Positions 1 through 11,228 are shown, counted from the stretch's first letter. The stretch: DNA of 64,000 nucleotides from Tachypleus tridentatus (GCF_004210375.1 NC_134828.1:20452400-20516399), one strand, 5' to 3'. A program made the numbers and translations. Notes: generated from the letters alone by a model not told the origin.

Positions 1-56
1 TTTTTTATTACTACTTTTTTCAGTTGTGATCAGTATGCATCTATTTTTTGTCTTAG

Positions 57-162
57 AAACTGTACATCCTCCTTGATGAACCAGATGGAGTGGCAGGAGT
101 AGCAGCATCTCGTCAAGAAGACCCCACACTTCATGATTTGATTCTAGGTCATGAAGCAACTG
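57..162 (+). CDS. ATR FAT-domain exon (contig 1 copy)
   Basis: This exon follows a polypyrimidine tract and AG (acceptor at 55-56) and ends before GT at 163-164 with a good GTATGT donor. It opens in phase 0 and ends in phase 1. It encodes 35 residues including LLDEPDGVAGVAASRQEDP, which aligns with human ATR MHEPDGVAGVSAIRKAEP at the start of the FAT region. The coding sequence is identical to the exon at 20297-20402. No preceding or following ATR exon is present on this contig, so the copy is partial because of the contig edge and gap. It may belong to the same haplotype as contig 3. Confidence 0.85.
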
Positions 163-185
163 GTATGTAAAAGTAAATATTTCTT

Positions 186-360
186 TATGTATGTAACTGT
201 TAACCCTTTCCAGATGGGTCATGGGTCAAAGGCCACATCATTGCACTTGTCAACTTACATTCAAAATTTTATTGAACTACTATTTTATAACTTCTTAAGT
301 TTGGTATCAAACTGTATGTTAATATTTAAATTTTCATATTATACGTTATTTAAAAAAGAC
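186..360. repeat. Unclassified interspersed repeat, copy 1
   Basis: The segment holding ATGGGTCATGGGTCAAAGG reappears at 20426-20600 as the allelic or duplicate copy. It also appears in clearly diverged form at 16431-16600, where the matching core is ATGGATCATGGATCAAAGG. The diverged copy in a different intron shows it is an interspersed family. No terminal repeats or coding potential are visible. Confidence 0.5.
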
Positions 361-570
361 ACCTAAACATCGATTTTTGTGTGTCATGATGTGTTTTTAT
401 CTGATTTTTGAGTTATCTGTGAACTTTTAAATTTGGTTGTTTGTTAGTAATTCAAATTAGCATATACTAAGGTAATTAGAGAACTGATTTTGTGGTCTTT
501 ATTTACTGAGTACTAACTTAAACATAATTAAATTTTATCCTGTGTATAGTATTATCTACTAATTGATTTG

Positions 571-696
571 TTCCCAGTTGGTACAGCAGTAAGTTTATAG
601 ATTTACAATGCTAAAATCAGGGGTTCAATTCCCCTCGGTAGACTCAGCAGACAGCCAGATGTTTGCTATAAGAAAACATATACACACACACACACT
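571..696 (+). repeat. tRNA-derived SINE fragment with CA tail
   Basis: The head carries AGTTGGTACAGC, similar to a pol III A box, and GGTTCAATTCC, which fits the B-box consensus GGTTCRANNCC. The spacing is tRNA-like. It is followed by a non-tRNA body (CTCAGCAGACAGCC, TTTGCTATAAGAAAAC) and a short CA microsatellite tail. It cannot fold as a full tRNA, since the acceptor stem is not recognisable. The duplicate copy is at 20811-20925 and differs in the tail length and a few bases. Confidence 0.7.
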
Positions 697-928
697 TATT
701 GATTTTTGTTGTTTTTTATAAACTGGTAAGTCTATAACCTAGTTATTTTTGGTGAATTTCTGTTTTCTCAATCACTATGATTTTCTTTTACACAGATATA
801 CTATCCATTTATTTTATTAATTCAAGCTATGCTATTTTTATTAATTATTCTATTACATTGTATCCAACATAAAATTTATACAATTATACACTTGTGCTTT
901 TAATGTTTTAAAAAGTTGTCCAAAGATG

Positions 929-2310
929 ATGAGAAGTCTTCATGACAACACTGGTATTACTGATGATGATCTTTTTGCTTCCAGCATCTCTCTTCATCCT
1001 CAGATAACTTAACTCTGGGTGTACAAGCTAAAGAGGCATATTGAAAACTTCTTAAACAGCTTACCTGTTTGCTGTGGATGGACATACTTTGTCAGCATTC
1101 AAAACTCTAGTAAAGTATAAAAGCAAAATGGGGTACAGTTGATTTCAGATCTTGATAATGCCAATAGAAAGAAATAATTAATTAACATTATTGTTGAAGC
1201 CATTCAAGTTGCAGTACTTTTATGCAATGCTTAGTTGTGGTAGTTACACATGAAAACTGGCTCTAAAAATAAACAAACTGATTTTTGCTAAAGCAGTGAA
1301 GCAATGTTTTACAGTTTATTTCTGTTGTTGCCTTACAGAACATTGGGAGCTTTGGCGATGTAGGTACAAGTAATCTAAAGAGGATTATTGGTGATGGACT
1401 TAAAGATGATGGAAATGTTTTAATTCCATCAAAGAAATATGCTTACATGCTAATTTTAGCTACAGCTTATGAAGTCTCTTTTGACAAATCCTGTTTTTTT
1501 AAATATTGCCTTTAGAATTAAGAACTTAAAACTTGTATACTGTTATAATATGCATTATTAGCTGAGATGTTTATGCTATTCTAATTGTTCTAACAAATTA
1601 ATTAAATTTTGATTGTGAGACACTAAGATCTTGTGTCATGCCAAGTAAGTAATACTTTTGGCGATCGGTTTATCTTTTTCAGAACAAGCATCATAGTGTG
1701 AGAATTGACATTTGCTCAGTAGGTAATACCCTCTTCTCTAACTCATTTTCCATTGCATCAAGAGCTATGAAAGTTAACATAATTTCTTATAATGTTGTAA
1801 TCACTCACACAAAGCATAACTTTTATAGTCTTCGATCTCATTTGGTTACACATCCCAGAAATTGTAAATTTGTAAATCAGACCCAATGTGACATGCCCAC
1901 ATATCACATCCTCTTGTTTCAGAAATTGATGTGACATGTCCACATATCACATCCTCTTGTTTCAGAAATTGTAAATTTGTAAATCAGACCCAATGTGACA
2001 TGTCCACATATCACATCCTCTTGTTTCAGAAATTGTAAATTTGTAAATCAGACCCAATGTGACATGCCCACATATCACATCCTCTTGTTTCAGAAATTGT
2101 AAATTTGTAAATCAGACCCAATGTGACATGCCCACATATCACATCCTCTTGTTTCAGAAATTGTAAATTTGTAAATCAGACCCAATGTGACATGCCCACA
2201 TATCACATCCTCTTGTTTCAGAAATTGTAAATTTGTAAATCAGACCCAATGTGACATGCCCACATATCACATCCTCTTGTTTCAGAAATTGCCAGTAGTT
2301 ATCTGTGATG
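929..2310. other. 1,382-bp segment present only in the contig 1 copy
   Basis: Up to position 928 and again from 2311 this contig matches contig 2. In contig 2 the two flanks meet directly at CCAAAGATGTTTAATACC near 21157. GATG occurs at both edges, so either an insertion with a 4-bp target duplication or a microhomology deletion in contig 2 would explain it. The segment has no terminal inverted repeats. It holds unidentified AT-rich sequence and the 64-bp tandem array at 1855-2292. Confidence 0.7.
1855..2292 (+). repeat. 64-bp tandem repeat, about 7 units
   Basis: Seven cores of CACATCCTCTTGTTTCAG lie 64 bp apart, except that the first spacing is about 41 bp because one unit lacks its middle part. 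Units are nearly identical, differing mainly at ATGCCC versus ATGTCC. The strong homogeneity suggests recent expansion or gene-conversion-like turnover. Each unit contains a pyrimidine run followed by CAG that resembles a 3' splice site. Confidence 0.9.
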
Positions 2311-2434
2311 TTTAATACCACATTATGTGTAAATAATAGAAAGCCAACATTCTAAGGCTGGTGTAGAATCTCTAGCATCAGGGAAACATTTGCTGAGGCT
2401 TTATATCTTAACATCTTTTTATATTTTGGTTTTT

Positions 2435-2934
2435 NNNNNNNNNNNNNNNNNNNNNNNNNNNNNNNNNNNNNNNNNNNNNNNNNNNNNNNNNNNNNNNNNN
2501 NNNNNNNNNNNNNNNNNNNNNNNNNNNNNNNNNNNNNNNNNNNNNNNNNNNNNNNNNNNNNNNNNNNNNNNNNNNNNNNNNNNNNNNNNNNNNNNNNNNN
2601 NNNNNNNNNNNNNNNNNNNNNNNNNNNNNNNNNNNNNNNNNNNNNNNNNNNNNNNNNNNNNNNNNNNNNNNNNNNNNNNNNNNNNNNNNNNNNNNNNNNN
2701 NNNNNNNNNNNNNNNNNNNNNNNNNNNNNNNNNNNNNNNNNNNNNNNNNNNNNNNNNNNNNNNNNNNNNNNNNNNNNNNNNNNNNNNNNNNNNNNNNNNN
2801 NNNNNNNNNNNNNNNNNNNNNNNNNNNNNNNNNNNNNNNNNNNNNNNNNNNNNNNNNNNNNNNNNNNNNNNNNNNNNNNNNNNNNNNNNNNNNNNNNNNN
2901 NNNNNNNNNNNNNNNNNNNNNNNNNNNNNNNNNN
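2435..2934. other. Assembly gap (500 N)
   Basis: Exactly 500 undetermined bases separate contig 1 from contig 2. The round length suggests a placeholder of unknown size. The apparent open frames running through it are artefacts. Confidence 0.98.
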
Positions 2935-5171
2935 TGACCACTGATTTGTGGACTAGTAATGCAATGCAAGGTTACATTACTATCACAGAACAACACATTG
3001 ACTTGCAATGGAAAATGCACTCAAATGTTCTGGGCACCAGACTCTTTTCTGATAGACACACAGGTCAAAATATTGCTTCTGAAATTCACAATCTGTGTTC
3101 TGAATTTCTAAACACCAACAATATTGTCCACTTAACTACTGATAATGCTGCAAATATGCTTGTGGCAGCAGAAAAGTTAGGCATTTCTCACTCTGGCTGT
3201 TTTGCCCACAGCCTTCAGTTAGCTCTGCAAGATGGGCTTAAGCTTGCACCCATTGCAAAAGCCCTTGGGGCAGGAGAAGGTTGGTTACATTCTTCAACCA
3301 TTCTGTTCTGGCCACAAGTGCCCTAAAACAAAAGCAAGTTCAGATGGCTACTGAAGCCCAGAAGGAACAAGTAAAGAAGGGTCCCATCATTGCAAAGAAC
3401 CTTATACAGGATTGCCCTACAAGATGGAACTCTGCGCTGGAGATGGTGCAGCGACTGGTAGAGCTCAGAGTGCCCATATATGCAGTGTTGGTAGACGCTA
3501 CCATTGTAAAAAGTGGAGAAAGATTTGACATTGATGATGTCTTTTGGGACACGATGCATACAATAATCCCAATACTTCATCCTTTTGCAGAAGCCACTGA
3601 AATTTTGGGAAGGAAGATCTTCCCACAGGGTCCCAATTTACCCTCTGCTGACAGATATGATGGAGGACCTTAAGACCACAGAGGAAGACAAAGCACTAGC
3701 TAAGCAGTTGAAAAAACAATCAGTATGGGATTGGTGAAAGATTTAAATTCTTGTCAGAAGATGGAGGAATCATTAATGAAGGTCTGAGATAGTTCCCTGC
3801 TGAAAGCTTCAGCACTTGATCCTAGATATAAAAGTACAATTTTGACCGAAAGTCAGAGAAAGGAACTTCATGCCAACATAGCAGAAGAAATCAGGAGATC
3901 AAGCAACACTGCAGAAGTCAAGAAGGAACCTGAGGCAGATGAGGTAACAGAACCACCTGTAAAAAACCCATTATGTCAAAAGTTTTGAGTTATGTAATGG
4001 GTGATACAGTAGACTTAACAGAAGGCAGTGATGTTTCTTCAGTTGAGGAAGAGTTGGCTGATTTTGTCAGAGAGCCTCTAAGGCCACCAAACCCTCTTCA
4101 GTGGTGGTCTGTGTACAGGTCAAGGTTTCCATCAATTGCTTCAGTTGCTAGGAAATACCTGTCTATACCTGGTACATCAGTACCTAGCGAACGTACATTC
4201 AGCACAGCAGGTTTGACCGTCAGCAAGCTAAGGGCTTCCCTTAACCCTGAACATGTGGATCAATTGGTGTTCCTGAACAAGAACTTGAAGTCAGCAGTCA
4301 AAGCCAACATGACAGTCCCTTCTGATTTTCTCCTGCATCTGATGCTCTCCCTGCAGTTACAGTTACCTGTACCCCTTCGAGTGCTGCCAGTACTAGCTCA
4401 CAGGTCTCTAATCCAGTTTTTATCCCCAACTTCCTGGGCTTCCATCCTCAAATGTAAAGGAGGAAACACCATGAACAGGAATGTGCATACACTCAGTATT
4501 TTCAGTGAAAGTTGTTTTATGAGGTTTTTTTTACAAATGTTTTATTGTTAGTGTTTAACTTTTAATATTTTCCAAGTAACAATGGACAGAGCATTAATAA
4601 TTGACCAGGATGTGGAACAGGTCTATGTGGCTGCAGCATAAACTCAGTATTTTATGTCTATTTTAACTTGTTTAGTGTTAATTGTTTTCTGATGTTTTTT
4701 ATGTTCATTAATAAAGTTCATGTTTATTAATAATGTTGTTTCCCAGTGTGTAGAATAAAGAAAACAAACAACAATAATTATTTTGACAAGTATTTTATTA
4801 AACACAGTATAGTAATATAATTACATAAATAAAATAATAATGGACAACAATTTTACAGCATCAAAATAAGAAAAACAGGTCACAGGTGCCAGAAGTCAGC
4901 TTTTGTACAGAGGCTCTACATTGAACAGAGCAGCAACAATATGGTTTACAGTAATACATTACCCATGGTGCACTGTGACAGGAAGTTCAAGAAAAGAATG
5001 TAAACTTCAGTAAATGATGAAAAAAACAAGTTATTTCTATCTTTACTGGCATAAATATTGCAATTTAAGGTAAGTTAATTATTAATTAATAATTCTAAAA
5101 CGATCTAACAAGTATATGCACGAATATTGGATATTCACGAATTTTCGCACGAATCTTCGAGTGCCGCCTGA
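2935..5171 (+). mobile_element. hAT DNA transposon remnant, 5' end lost in gap
   Basis: A decayed hAT transposase fills 2936 to about 4330 and is followed by AT-rich non-coding sequence. Near 5118-5160 the motif CACGAAT occurs three times within about 40 bp, which resembles the subterminal repeats of hAT elements. A possible element end is GCCGCCTG at about 5171. The left end lies in the gap, so neither the terminal inverted repeat nor the 8-bp target duplication can be confirmed, and the right boundary is tentative. Confidence 0.6.
2936..4330 (+). pseudogene. hAT (ZBED/Ac-like) transposase, broken
   Basis: The frame at 2936-3285 encodes TTDLWTSNAMQGY, then TTDNAANML with a likely catalytic aspartate, and CFAHSLQLALQDG, the conserved CxxH-type motif of hAT transposases. 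The frame shifts near 3283 and continues to about 3672 (DCPTRWNSALEM). After further shifts and stops between about 3670 and 3990 it resumes at 3973 with a hAT C-terminal dimerisation region: WWSVYRSRFPSIASVARKYL, SVPSERTFSTAGL, LRASLNPEHVDQLVFLN. The N-terminal BED finger is missing because of the gap. At least three frame changes make this inactive. The protein family is clear, but the exact hAT clade is not. Confidence 0.9.
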
Positions 5172-5811
5172 CATTTGTTGACCGGCCTAGTACAGAAGTA
5201 GTAGAAAAGGATAGACTTGATTATTACTGTTGTAATGCTAGAGTATAAGAGAAAAGTATATGATTTTGAAGCACTGGTATTGGAAATAAATTTGGAAAAA
5301 TTAGTTTTCAAAGGAGATGTTTGTAAATGATGTCCATAAATTTACAGAAAACAAATTCATTAGAAATTTTGAGTAATTCTTTTAAATTTTAATTCTAAGT
5401 TGAAAATTGGTGGAGACTTTCAAAAGTTTGAGTTTACTAGGGATTGATTGGACATAACTGTTCTCATCTTTGTTCACAACTAATTATTTTGTGAACATCA
5501 TTTCATTTTCATTAAACTTTTTTGCTACTGTGTTGTCTTAATGGATTACACTGACTATGTTACAAGTTTTCATTCTTTTTCATGGTTTTCCTTTGTCTGT
5601 GAAGAAACAATGTGTGGATATTGCTTTCACTGAAGCTGCATTTTTCCAGAATCTAAAGAGAGAAACATCTTTTCCTTCACAGGGCCTGGAGATCAGAGTC
5701 AGTTAAAGACAGTGTGGCAATATCCATCCTATCCTGCAAGAGTGATGTTAATTTGGAAATAGTTTTGTCTAAAATGAAGATCTACATATATGTACACATC
5801 CAAACCTCTTT
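5172..5811. other. Non-coding stretch, nothing identified
   Basis: AT-rich sequence without a supported exon, repeat or RNA gene. It is probably intronic or intergenic sequence upstream of the ATR exon at 11229. Confidence 0.5.
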
Positions 5812-6572
5812 AATTACTTCAAAAGAATATTGAGACTGTAAGTCTTCTGATATGGTATGCTTAAGCAGCTAAACAATTCTTAATCTTTATTTACATTCAC
5901 TTCTGAATATCCCAAAGTAAATGCGACAGAAAGGACATAAAGCAGGTATGGTTAAGTGTTATCAACTGAGAATTAGTACACTCTCTTATTAGGTATATAA
6001 TAATGTATATAAATGTGATGTAACATTTTATAAAGTGATACATAATACAGATATGAATATTGTAAAATATGTTTTAAATTTTAATCTCCAATAGCTGTTT
6101 ACCTATAAGTCATAAAATAAAAGGTTTTGTTCCAAAATATGATAGTTGCATGTAGATTGCACAGGGTATATCCCAATAGGCAATGGGTATATCTAGTGTA
6201 GAGTGTAACATTAATTTGCACTTTGATGGATTTTCATTCTGCCTCATTGATTTTCAAGTGAAGACCATGAGGACCCTTTTACTGTGGCCTGTATAACACA
6301 TTCCCAATGCTGTGTTTTTTAGTGGAGTTTATCAACTATGTACAGTTTGACATTCCTAGCCACACTATACATGTAGCACTTCTGTGAGCCAGTTCAGATT
6401 CTGGACTGTGCTTAGGTGAAAGTCTTGAAGCTAGTGAGAAGTGAAAACATTTGTATAAAGACATACCTGATTTATGTCCCCTTCTGAATGTAAAGAAAGA
6501 ACAAGGATAGTTTAAGCTGCTTAAGCATACCTTATCAGAACACTTACAGTCAAAATATTCCTTTGAATGAGA
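5812..6572. repeat. Long imperfect inverted repeat
   Basis: The left arm (about 5812-5960) includes GGTATGCTTAAGCAGCT and the right arm (about 6445-6572) includes its reverse complement AGCTGCTTAAGCATACC. Matching continues for over 100 bp with one roughly 30-bp length difference, and shared pieces include GGACATAAAGCAGGTATG against its near-complement in the right arm. The loop is about 480 bp. It could be a fold-back element or two copies of one repeat inserted in opposite directions. No target duplication was identified. Confidence 0.65.
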
Positions 6573-8879
6573 AAATTATGTGCAAATAGTCACGTATTTG
6601 TCACCAATATAATTTCAGTTTGTGTAAGCAAATTCGAAAATGCTAACATTAAAATGAAATTCCAGTACCTCAAATTTGAAGGCATTTGATGCTCTTTAGT
6701 TTAGTATTGTGGAAATATTTTGGGTTTTTTGGCAGTGTAGAAAATAGTTGAGCAAACCTTCACAAAAATAAAAAATTGTTTTAGCTGATGAAAATACATG
6801 TCAGTGACGTAGGAGTGGAGTGGAATGGAATCAATGTGTCTTTGTACATATGCTGACATTATGAGAAGGTCAACTTGCAGAAAGTGTAGAGAAAACCTGT
6901 GAAAGGAACTGTTAGTATCATCTTTAGTGTTGTAAATTTAACATTTTAAAGTTTTTTATCTTTGATGGAATGGTTGAATTGTGTTAAATTCAAGTAAATG
7001 ACTTATTATTTATCACAAATGTACTTTTGTTAAAATGGTTGTGTATGTTGTTTGAAAAATATTTGTTTTACCTTATTTAATTAGAGGTGTAGTACAGATT
7101 GTGTGTGTTGCAATGTATTTATCTTACTATGGCTTATGTATCATGATATGATAAATATAAAACTATAATAGATCTACCATCTGACATCAAATGCAAGCTT
7201 ATAGCAGTCTTTTGTCAAAATTTCCGAGATTGCCTGTTGTCACTCAATAAATCTGATGACCATTGATGCAAATGACCCCAAAATAAAACATATTTAACCA
7301 AAATTACTACAAATTTAAATATGCAAGATGATATATAGAAATACACTTATGATAGTTATCTAATTATGATGTTGCATTAATTTCGTTCTTGAAAGTCAAA
7401 AGGCCTCATTTACTTAATGTGATATCAATATATTATACTTTTCTATAACAGAGTTCAAATCAGTTTATTTATAACACTCATAACAAGCTTACACTTAGTT
7501 ATAATGTTATTTGTAAAACTTATTCTGCTGTATTTGTTGTGCTTATTTCTGTAGCTTAATGTAAAGAAACAACAACATTTAAGCAAATATTAATCATTTT
7601 CAAAATTACTTGTTTTGCATTGAAATTATTGCAGTTATATTTATTTTAGTATAAAAAATAAAATGTTTGATACTCAAAATAACCATGTTTTCTACAGTAA
7701 TAGAGAGTGTGCTAGCCTTGGTTTTATTAGCACTGACAACTGTGTTTTAATGCTAAACTACCAATATTGTTTTACAAACATAGACCTTATAATTAAATAT
7801 AAACCCTAAGCTATATTTTGAAATAAAAATATAATCATTCTGATAAAACTTATTCTTCTTAAATTTTATACAAATCAATGTTTGCTATGGTTGAATAAAA
7901 CACAACTAAACATGTCATATGTGTGATGTATATTTAAGGATAAAAATGTTTAGCTTTGTTCCTTTAGTATTTATCCTTGACCAGCATTACAAGTGAAAGA
8001 CAAAATTCCATGAAACTGTTGTAATTTAATGACAAGTAGTAAACTGAATGATACCTTGGTTAATATTTATTTTAAGTATTAAAAGTTTGTTACCCAGAAA
8101 GGTTAAGGTTTTTCTCTTTTGTTTTATGTGTATACATGGTTGTTAAATTGTGTTATATTAGCTGACATTACAGTAGTTTTATTAGTTGTTGATGTTTTGA
8201 ATCAGGTATTAATATTTCAAAATTATTAGGAAAGACACTCATTAAAATATCTAACATCTACTCATAGCCCCATAAAATTAACAATTGAGTGCTAAAACTC
8301 ACTGTAAAGTCTGTCTTAAGATCTCTTTCACAGTTAAAAGAACAAAATATATGTATGTATATAAATAAGATCTAGGCTGAATATTTTTATAAAGTGAATT
8401 TTTTTTTATTTGTTTTAATTTCAAAGTTTTCTGATCATAGTTGTCAGTTCTTATATTGCTGTTGAAAATCATATACTAGAAAATTAGTTTCTTGTTTGTG
8501 TTATGATATGCCTTAATATTTCATGTTAAATCTCAAATAAGTATTAACTTTGTCTTTACTGAATTAATTTTAACATTTTTAATGTTTGTTAATAGAAGGA
8601 TTGGGGATAAATGAAGTTAATGCAGTCGATTTGGTATTGGGCTTGTAAATAATATAATGCAAAATTAGTTTCCTGTTTAAGTTATTTTATTATATGCAGC
8701 ATTGCTGTTATTGTGCAGGAAGTGGCTGGCTTTGTTCTACATTTTGTACCTTAGAGCCTGGATGTATGGCCTCTTGCTTTTTAACTTATTTTCTCAACTT
8801 GTTGTGTCTTTGGAAGATTTTGTTCAGCATTTCCAACAGCTTTCTTTTACTTTTTGTTATTCAGATGAGGATCAGATAA
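6573..8879. other. AT-rich non-coding stretch
   Basis: No ATR exon or other gene was recognised on either strand. Short open frames at 8694-8890 give a leucine- and phenylalanine-rich peptide without a recognisable family. The sequence is probably intron or intergenic DNA, and its last part may belong to the repeat element that follows. Confidence 0.45.
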
Positions 8880-9417
8880 CTGTAGGATAATTCCATGTCA
8901 AATCATTCAGGTGGCTGCAGGTGACCCCCACAGAATTCCTTGAAAATTTTCACATGTGCTCATTTACCCATATAATGAAATATTGCCAAAGATTAGATAA
9001 GTATCTCTAATAGTTTCTGATTTACAGCACTGTAAAATTTAATTATTTATTTTTTATTTTTGGTGAATTCATTTTTGGGGAAATTTGGCTGCTTAAAGCT
9101 GCAAGAGTAATGGTAGTAGAAAGCTGAAATTTGCTACACTGACTGAATTAATCTCACAGAATTCAAAAATGGTCTCAAACCAAGTTTATCTCTCTGAGGA
9201 TTTGTATAGTGAGGCTGTACCATCAACTGAAAACCCAAAATTATAAAAAAAATTGGTTTATTTAAGAAGCCATAGCTCTAAGACTTAATATGCTACAATG
9301 CTGAATTTTGTTTTCAAATTTCCTATGACATATCAGTTGATAAATCAGCAATTCTTGTAGATAAAAGTCTGTTAGATCTCCTGTAAAAAATGTAGTTGCA
9401 TGCAACTTTTAATAATG

Positions 9418-9745
9418 TAGCTAAAAATAGCCCTATTTCTGGTCACAGTTTGACCATGTCATCAGTTATTCAGCCTTTTCAGATTTTTACCTTATATTCT
9501 TACATCTCTGAATATGATCTACAAAAAAAATCAGGATGGTGTTTAACCTACTTTTGAGTTATAATTTTTTAAAATATCCTCTGACCATACATTTTTTATT
9601 GAAAAACAATTCAGTTCAGGTGTGTTAATGTGTGCAAATATATCCATACAATTTTGAAAAATACCTGTCAGAATATTATGAATCCCACTGAAATATTGTA
9701 ACCAGCCTTTCACAATGTTAAATAATGAAGTTGTATGAAACAAGA
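9418..9745. repeat. Left arm of about 330-bp inverted repeat
   Basis: This stretch matches the reverse complement of about 10655-10983 at roughly 80-85% by eye. Examples are GCCCTATTTCTGGTCACAG here versus CTGAGGCCAGAAGTAGGGC there, and TGCAAATATATCCATA versus TATGGATATATTTGCA. Confidence 0.75.
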
Positions 9746-10138
9746 AAGATTTAATTCATTTCTGAACAAGTTTACTGGCATAACTAGTTAGATCACATGA
9801 CAATGCAAATATATTGTGTATGCATTACAGTTATGCAGATATGGCTGAATTTAAGATTCATAATATAATAAATACAAAGGTAAATCAGACACAAAAGGAC
9901 AGTGCTACAACAGGAGATAACTGAGAAAGATTATAGTCACACCAAACTGCAATAATCATGACAATGAAATGTTTCAAAAACTGCTTTGGTGATAAATTAG
10001 CCTTAACAACATCAAATAAACATTGATTTGTTGACACAGCTTGAATAAATTTCTAAAATTCGAGTTTGGTTATGTTGAGATCACTTTGACTTAGAACATA
10101 GTGGTGAGCACTACTGCCATGCAAGGTAGGTGCACTGA

Positions 10139-10650
10139 TCAGACAAAGAATATGTTGGAAAGGAATCCAGTTTCATCTTTATGTGACCTTGCAGGCCATG
10201 AGAACAGTTCGTTTCTTGATTTCTTCATAAATGACATCAACACAATGGAATGTTCATCTGATCTATCTTTTATGTTTCCCATATACCATTCATGATCGTA
10301 TAAGCATGCCACATATTTCCCTGGCTGATAATTGTCATTGCTATCATTAGACTCTATTTGAGCTGCTGTAGCATCACTTTCACTGTTACTACCAACAGTT
10401 ACAACTGTGTACACATCATCATCTGATAACCTTCTCATATACAATTTGTTGGTAGAATAAAGCTATGATGTGACTTAATACCTGCCACAGTTTTGTGTTT
10501 TTCATCGCACTCAAGTAGATCAAACTTTACACAATTCTGCAGGACTGATTCCTGATTGACCATAAAGAACTGAATGCCGTGAATGTGGTCCTTTGCCCAA
10601 TGGTACATATCAGAAACACTTAAAATTTGATAATTTATTATTTTACACAA
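10139..10650 (-). pseudogene. Fragment of conserved protein of unknown function, probably element-borne
   Basis: Read leftwards, two adjacent frames (10650-10435 and 10444-10139) form one domain-like unit. The first contains HIHGIQFFMVNQ, CVKFDLLECDEKHKTVAGIK and HHSFILPTN. The second contains YQPGKYVACLYDHEWYMGNI and a following FMKKSRNELFSWPAR. The second part resembles C-terminal segments (GQYVxCxYDxxWYxGN ... FMxxxxxxxxFxWP) that I recall from many uncharacterised, multi-copy invertebrate proteins. The one-base change of frame between the halves and the lack of an upstream region suggest a truncated remnant. Its place between inverted repeats suggests a transposon origin. The function is unknown. 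Confidence 0.5.
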
Positions 10651-10654
10651 CCTT

Positions 10655-10983
10655 GAACTTTTTGAAGATCATGTTCAGAGATGTAAGAATATATGGTAAA
10701 GGCTGATAAGAATATTTCAATGGTATTCATAAATTATTTCAAAATTTTATGGATATATTTGCACACAGTAACACACCTGAATTGAAGTTGTTTTTTTCAA
10801 GTAAACAACGTATCACAGGATACTTTAAAAAATTATAACACAAAAGTTGGTTGAACACCATCCTGATTTTTTTTTTTTGTTAATCATATTCAGAGATGTA
10901 AGAATATATGGTAAAAATCTGAAAAGGCTGAATAACTGGTGACATGGTCAAACTGAGGCCAGAAGTAGGGCTATTTTTAGCAC
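10655..10983. repeat. Right arm of about 330-bp inverted repeat
   Basis: This is the reverse-complement partner of 9418-9745. Within this arm, CAGAGATGTAAGAATATATG occurs twice (near 10676 and 10891), so the arm also contains a direct duplication. Confidence 0.7.
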
Positions 10984-10986
10984 GAT

Positions 10987-11103
10987 ACAGTCACACACGA
11001 TACCTTATATCTTTCACAGTAAGCACAGTCACACGTTATACCTTATATCTTTCACAGTAAACATAGTCACGTATGATACTGTAGGCCTTTCACAGTAAAC
11101 ATA
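10987..11103 (+). repeat. Short tandem repeat, period about 38 bp, 3 units
   Basis: Three units share AGTCAC near the start and CTTTCACAGTAA near the end. The first two are close (CCTTATATCTTTCACAGTA) and the third is more diverged. Confidence 0.8.
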
Positions 11104-11228
11104 TGGTATTGTGTGTATTTATTATTTCTCCACTTCCTAACGTTTTTCTTTTTTTCTGGAACTGAAGTTTTTCATGCTGTGTTTATGACTGTTTTCTTAT
11201 GTAAAGTACACATTTTTCTTTTTTGTAG

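Larger units (their letters stand above)
1..2434. other. Contig 1: second copy of 20240-21283
   Basis: This segment ends at a 500-N gap and matches 20240-21283 almost base for base, with scattered single-base and short indel differences. It holds one ATR exon and the intron after it. The only large difference is 1,382 bp at 929-2310 that is missing from the other copy. The high identity including intron sequence suggests an allele or a very recent duplicate. I favour an alternative haplotype left in the scaffold. Confidence 0.8.
8880..10985 (-). mobile_element. Unclassified repeat element with inverted arms and ORF remnant
   Basis: The segment combines a minus-strand decayed ORF (10139-10650), a long non-coding stretch to its left (8880-10138) and an inverted copy of part of that stretch at about 10655-10983. 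Sequences such as GGGGAAATTTGGCTGC near 9077 and ACATCTCTGAATATGAT near 9501 look like a dispersed family rather than unique intron. I cannot assign it to a named superfamily. The boundaries are estimates, and two nested or oppositely inserted copies would give the same picture. Confidence 0.4.

Noticed and set aside
571-640. Functional tRNA gene
   Set aside because: A- and B-box-like motifs are present but no acceptor stem is recognisable and a SINE body with CA tail follows.
1339-1500. Open stretch reading SFGDVGTSNLKRIIGDGLKD as a possible exon
   Set aside because: No family resemblance, absent from the other copy of this intron, and the splice signals are weak.
2352-3020. Long open frames across 2435-2934 and across 41385-41884
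   Set aside because: They consist almost entirely of undetermined bases.
8694-8890. Two overlapping plus-strand open frames of about 60 codons
   Set aside because: Hydrophobic low-information peptides without family resemblance or splice context, probably chance.
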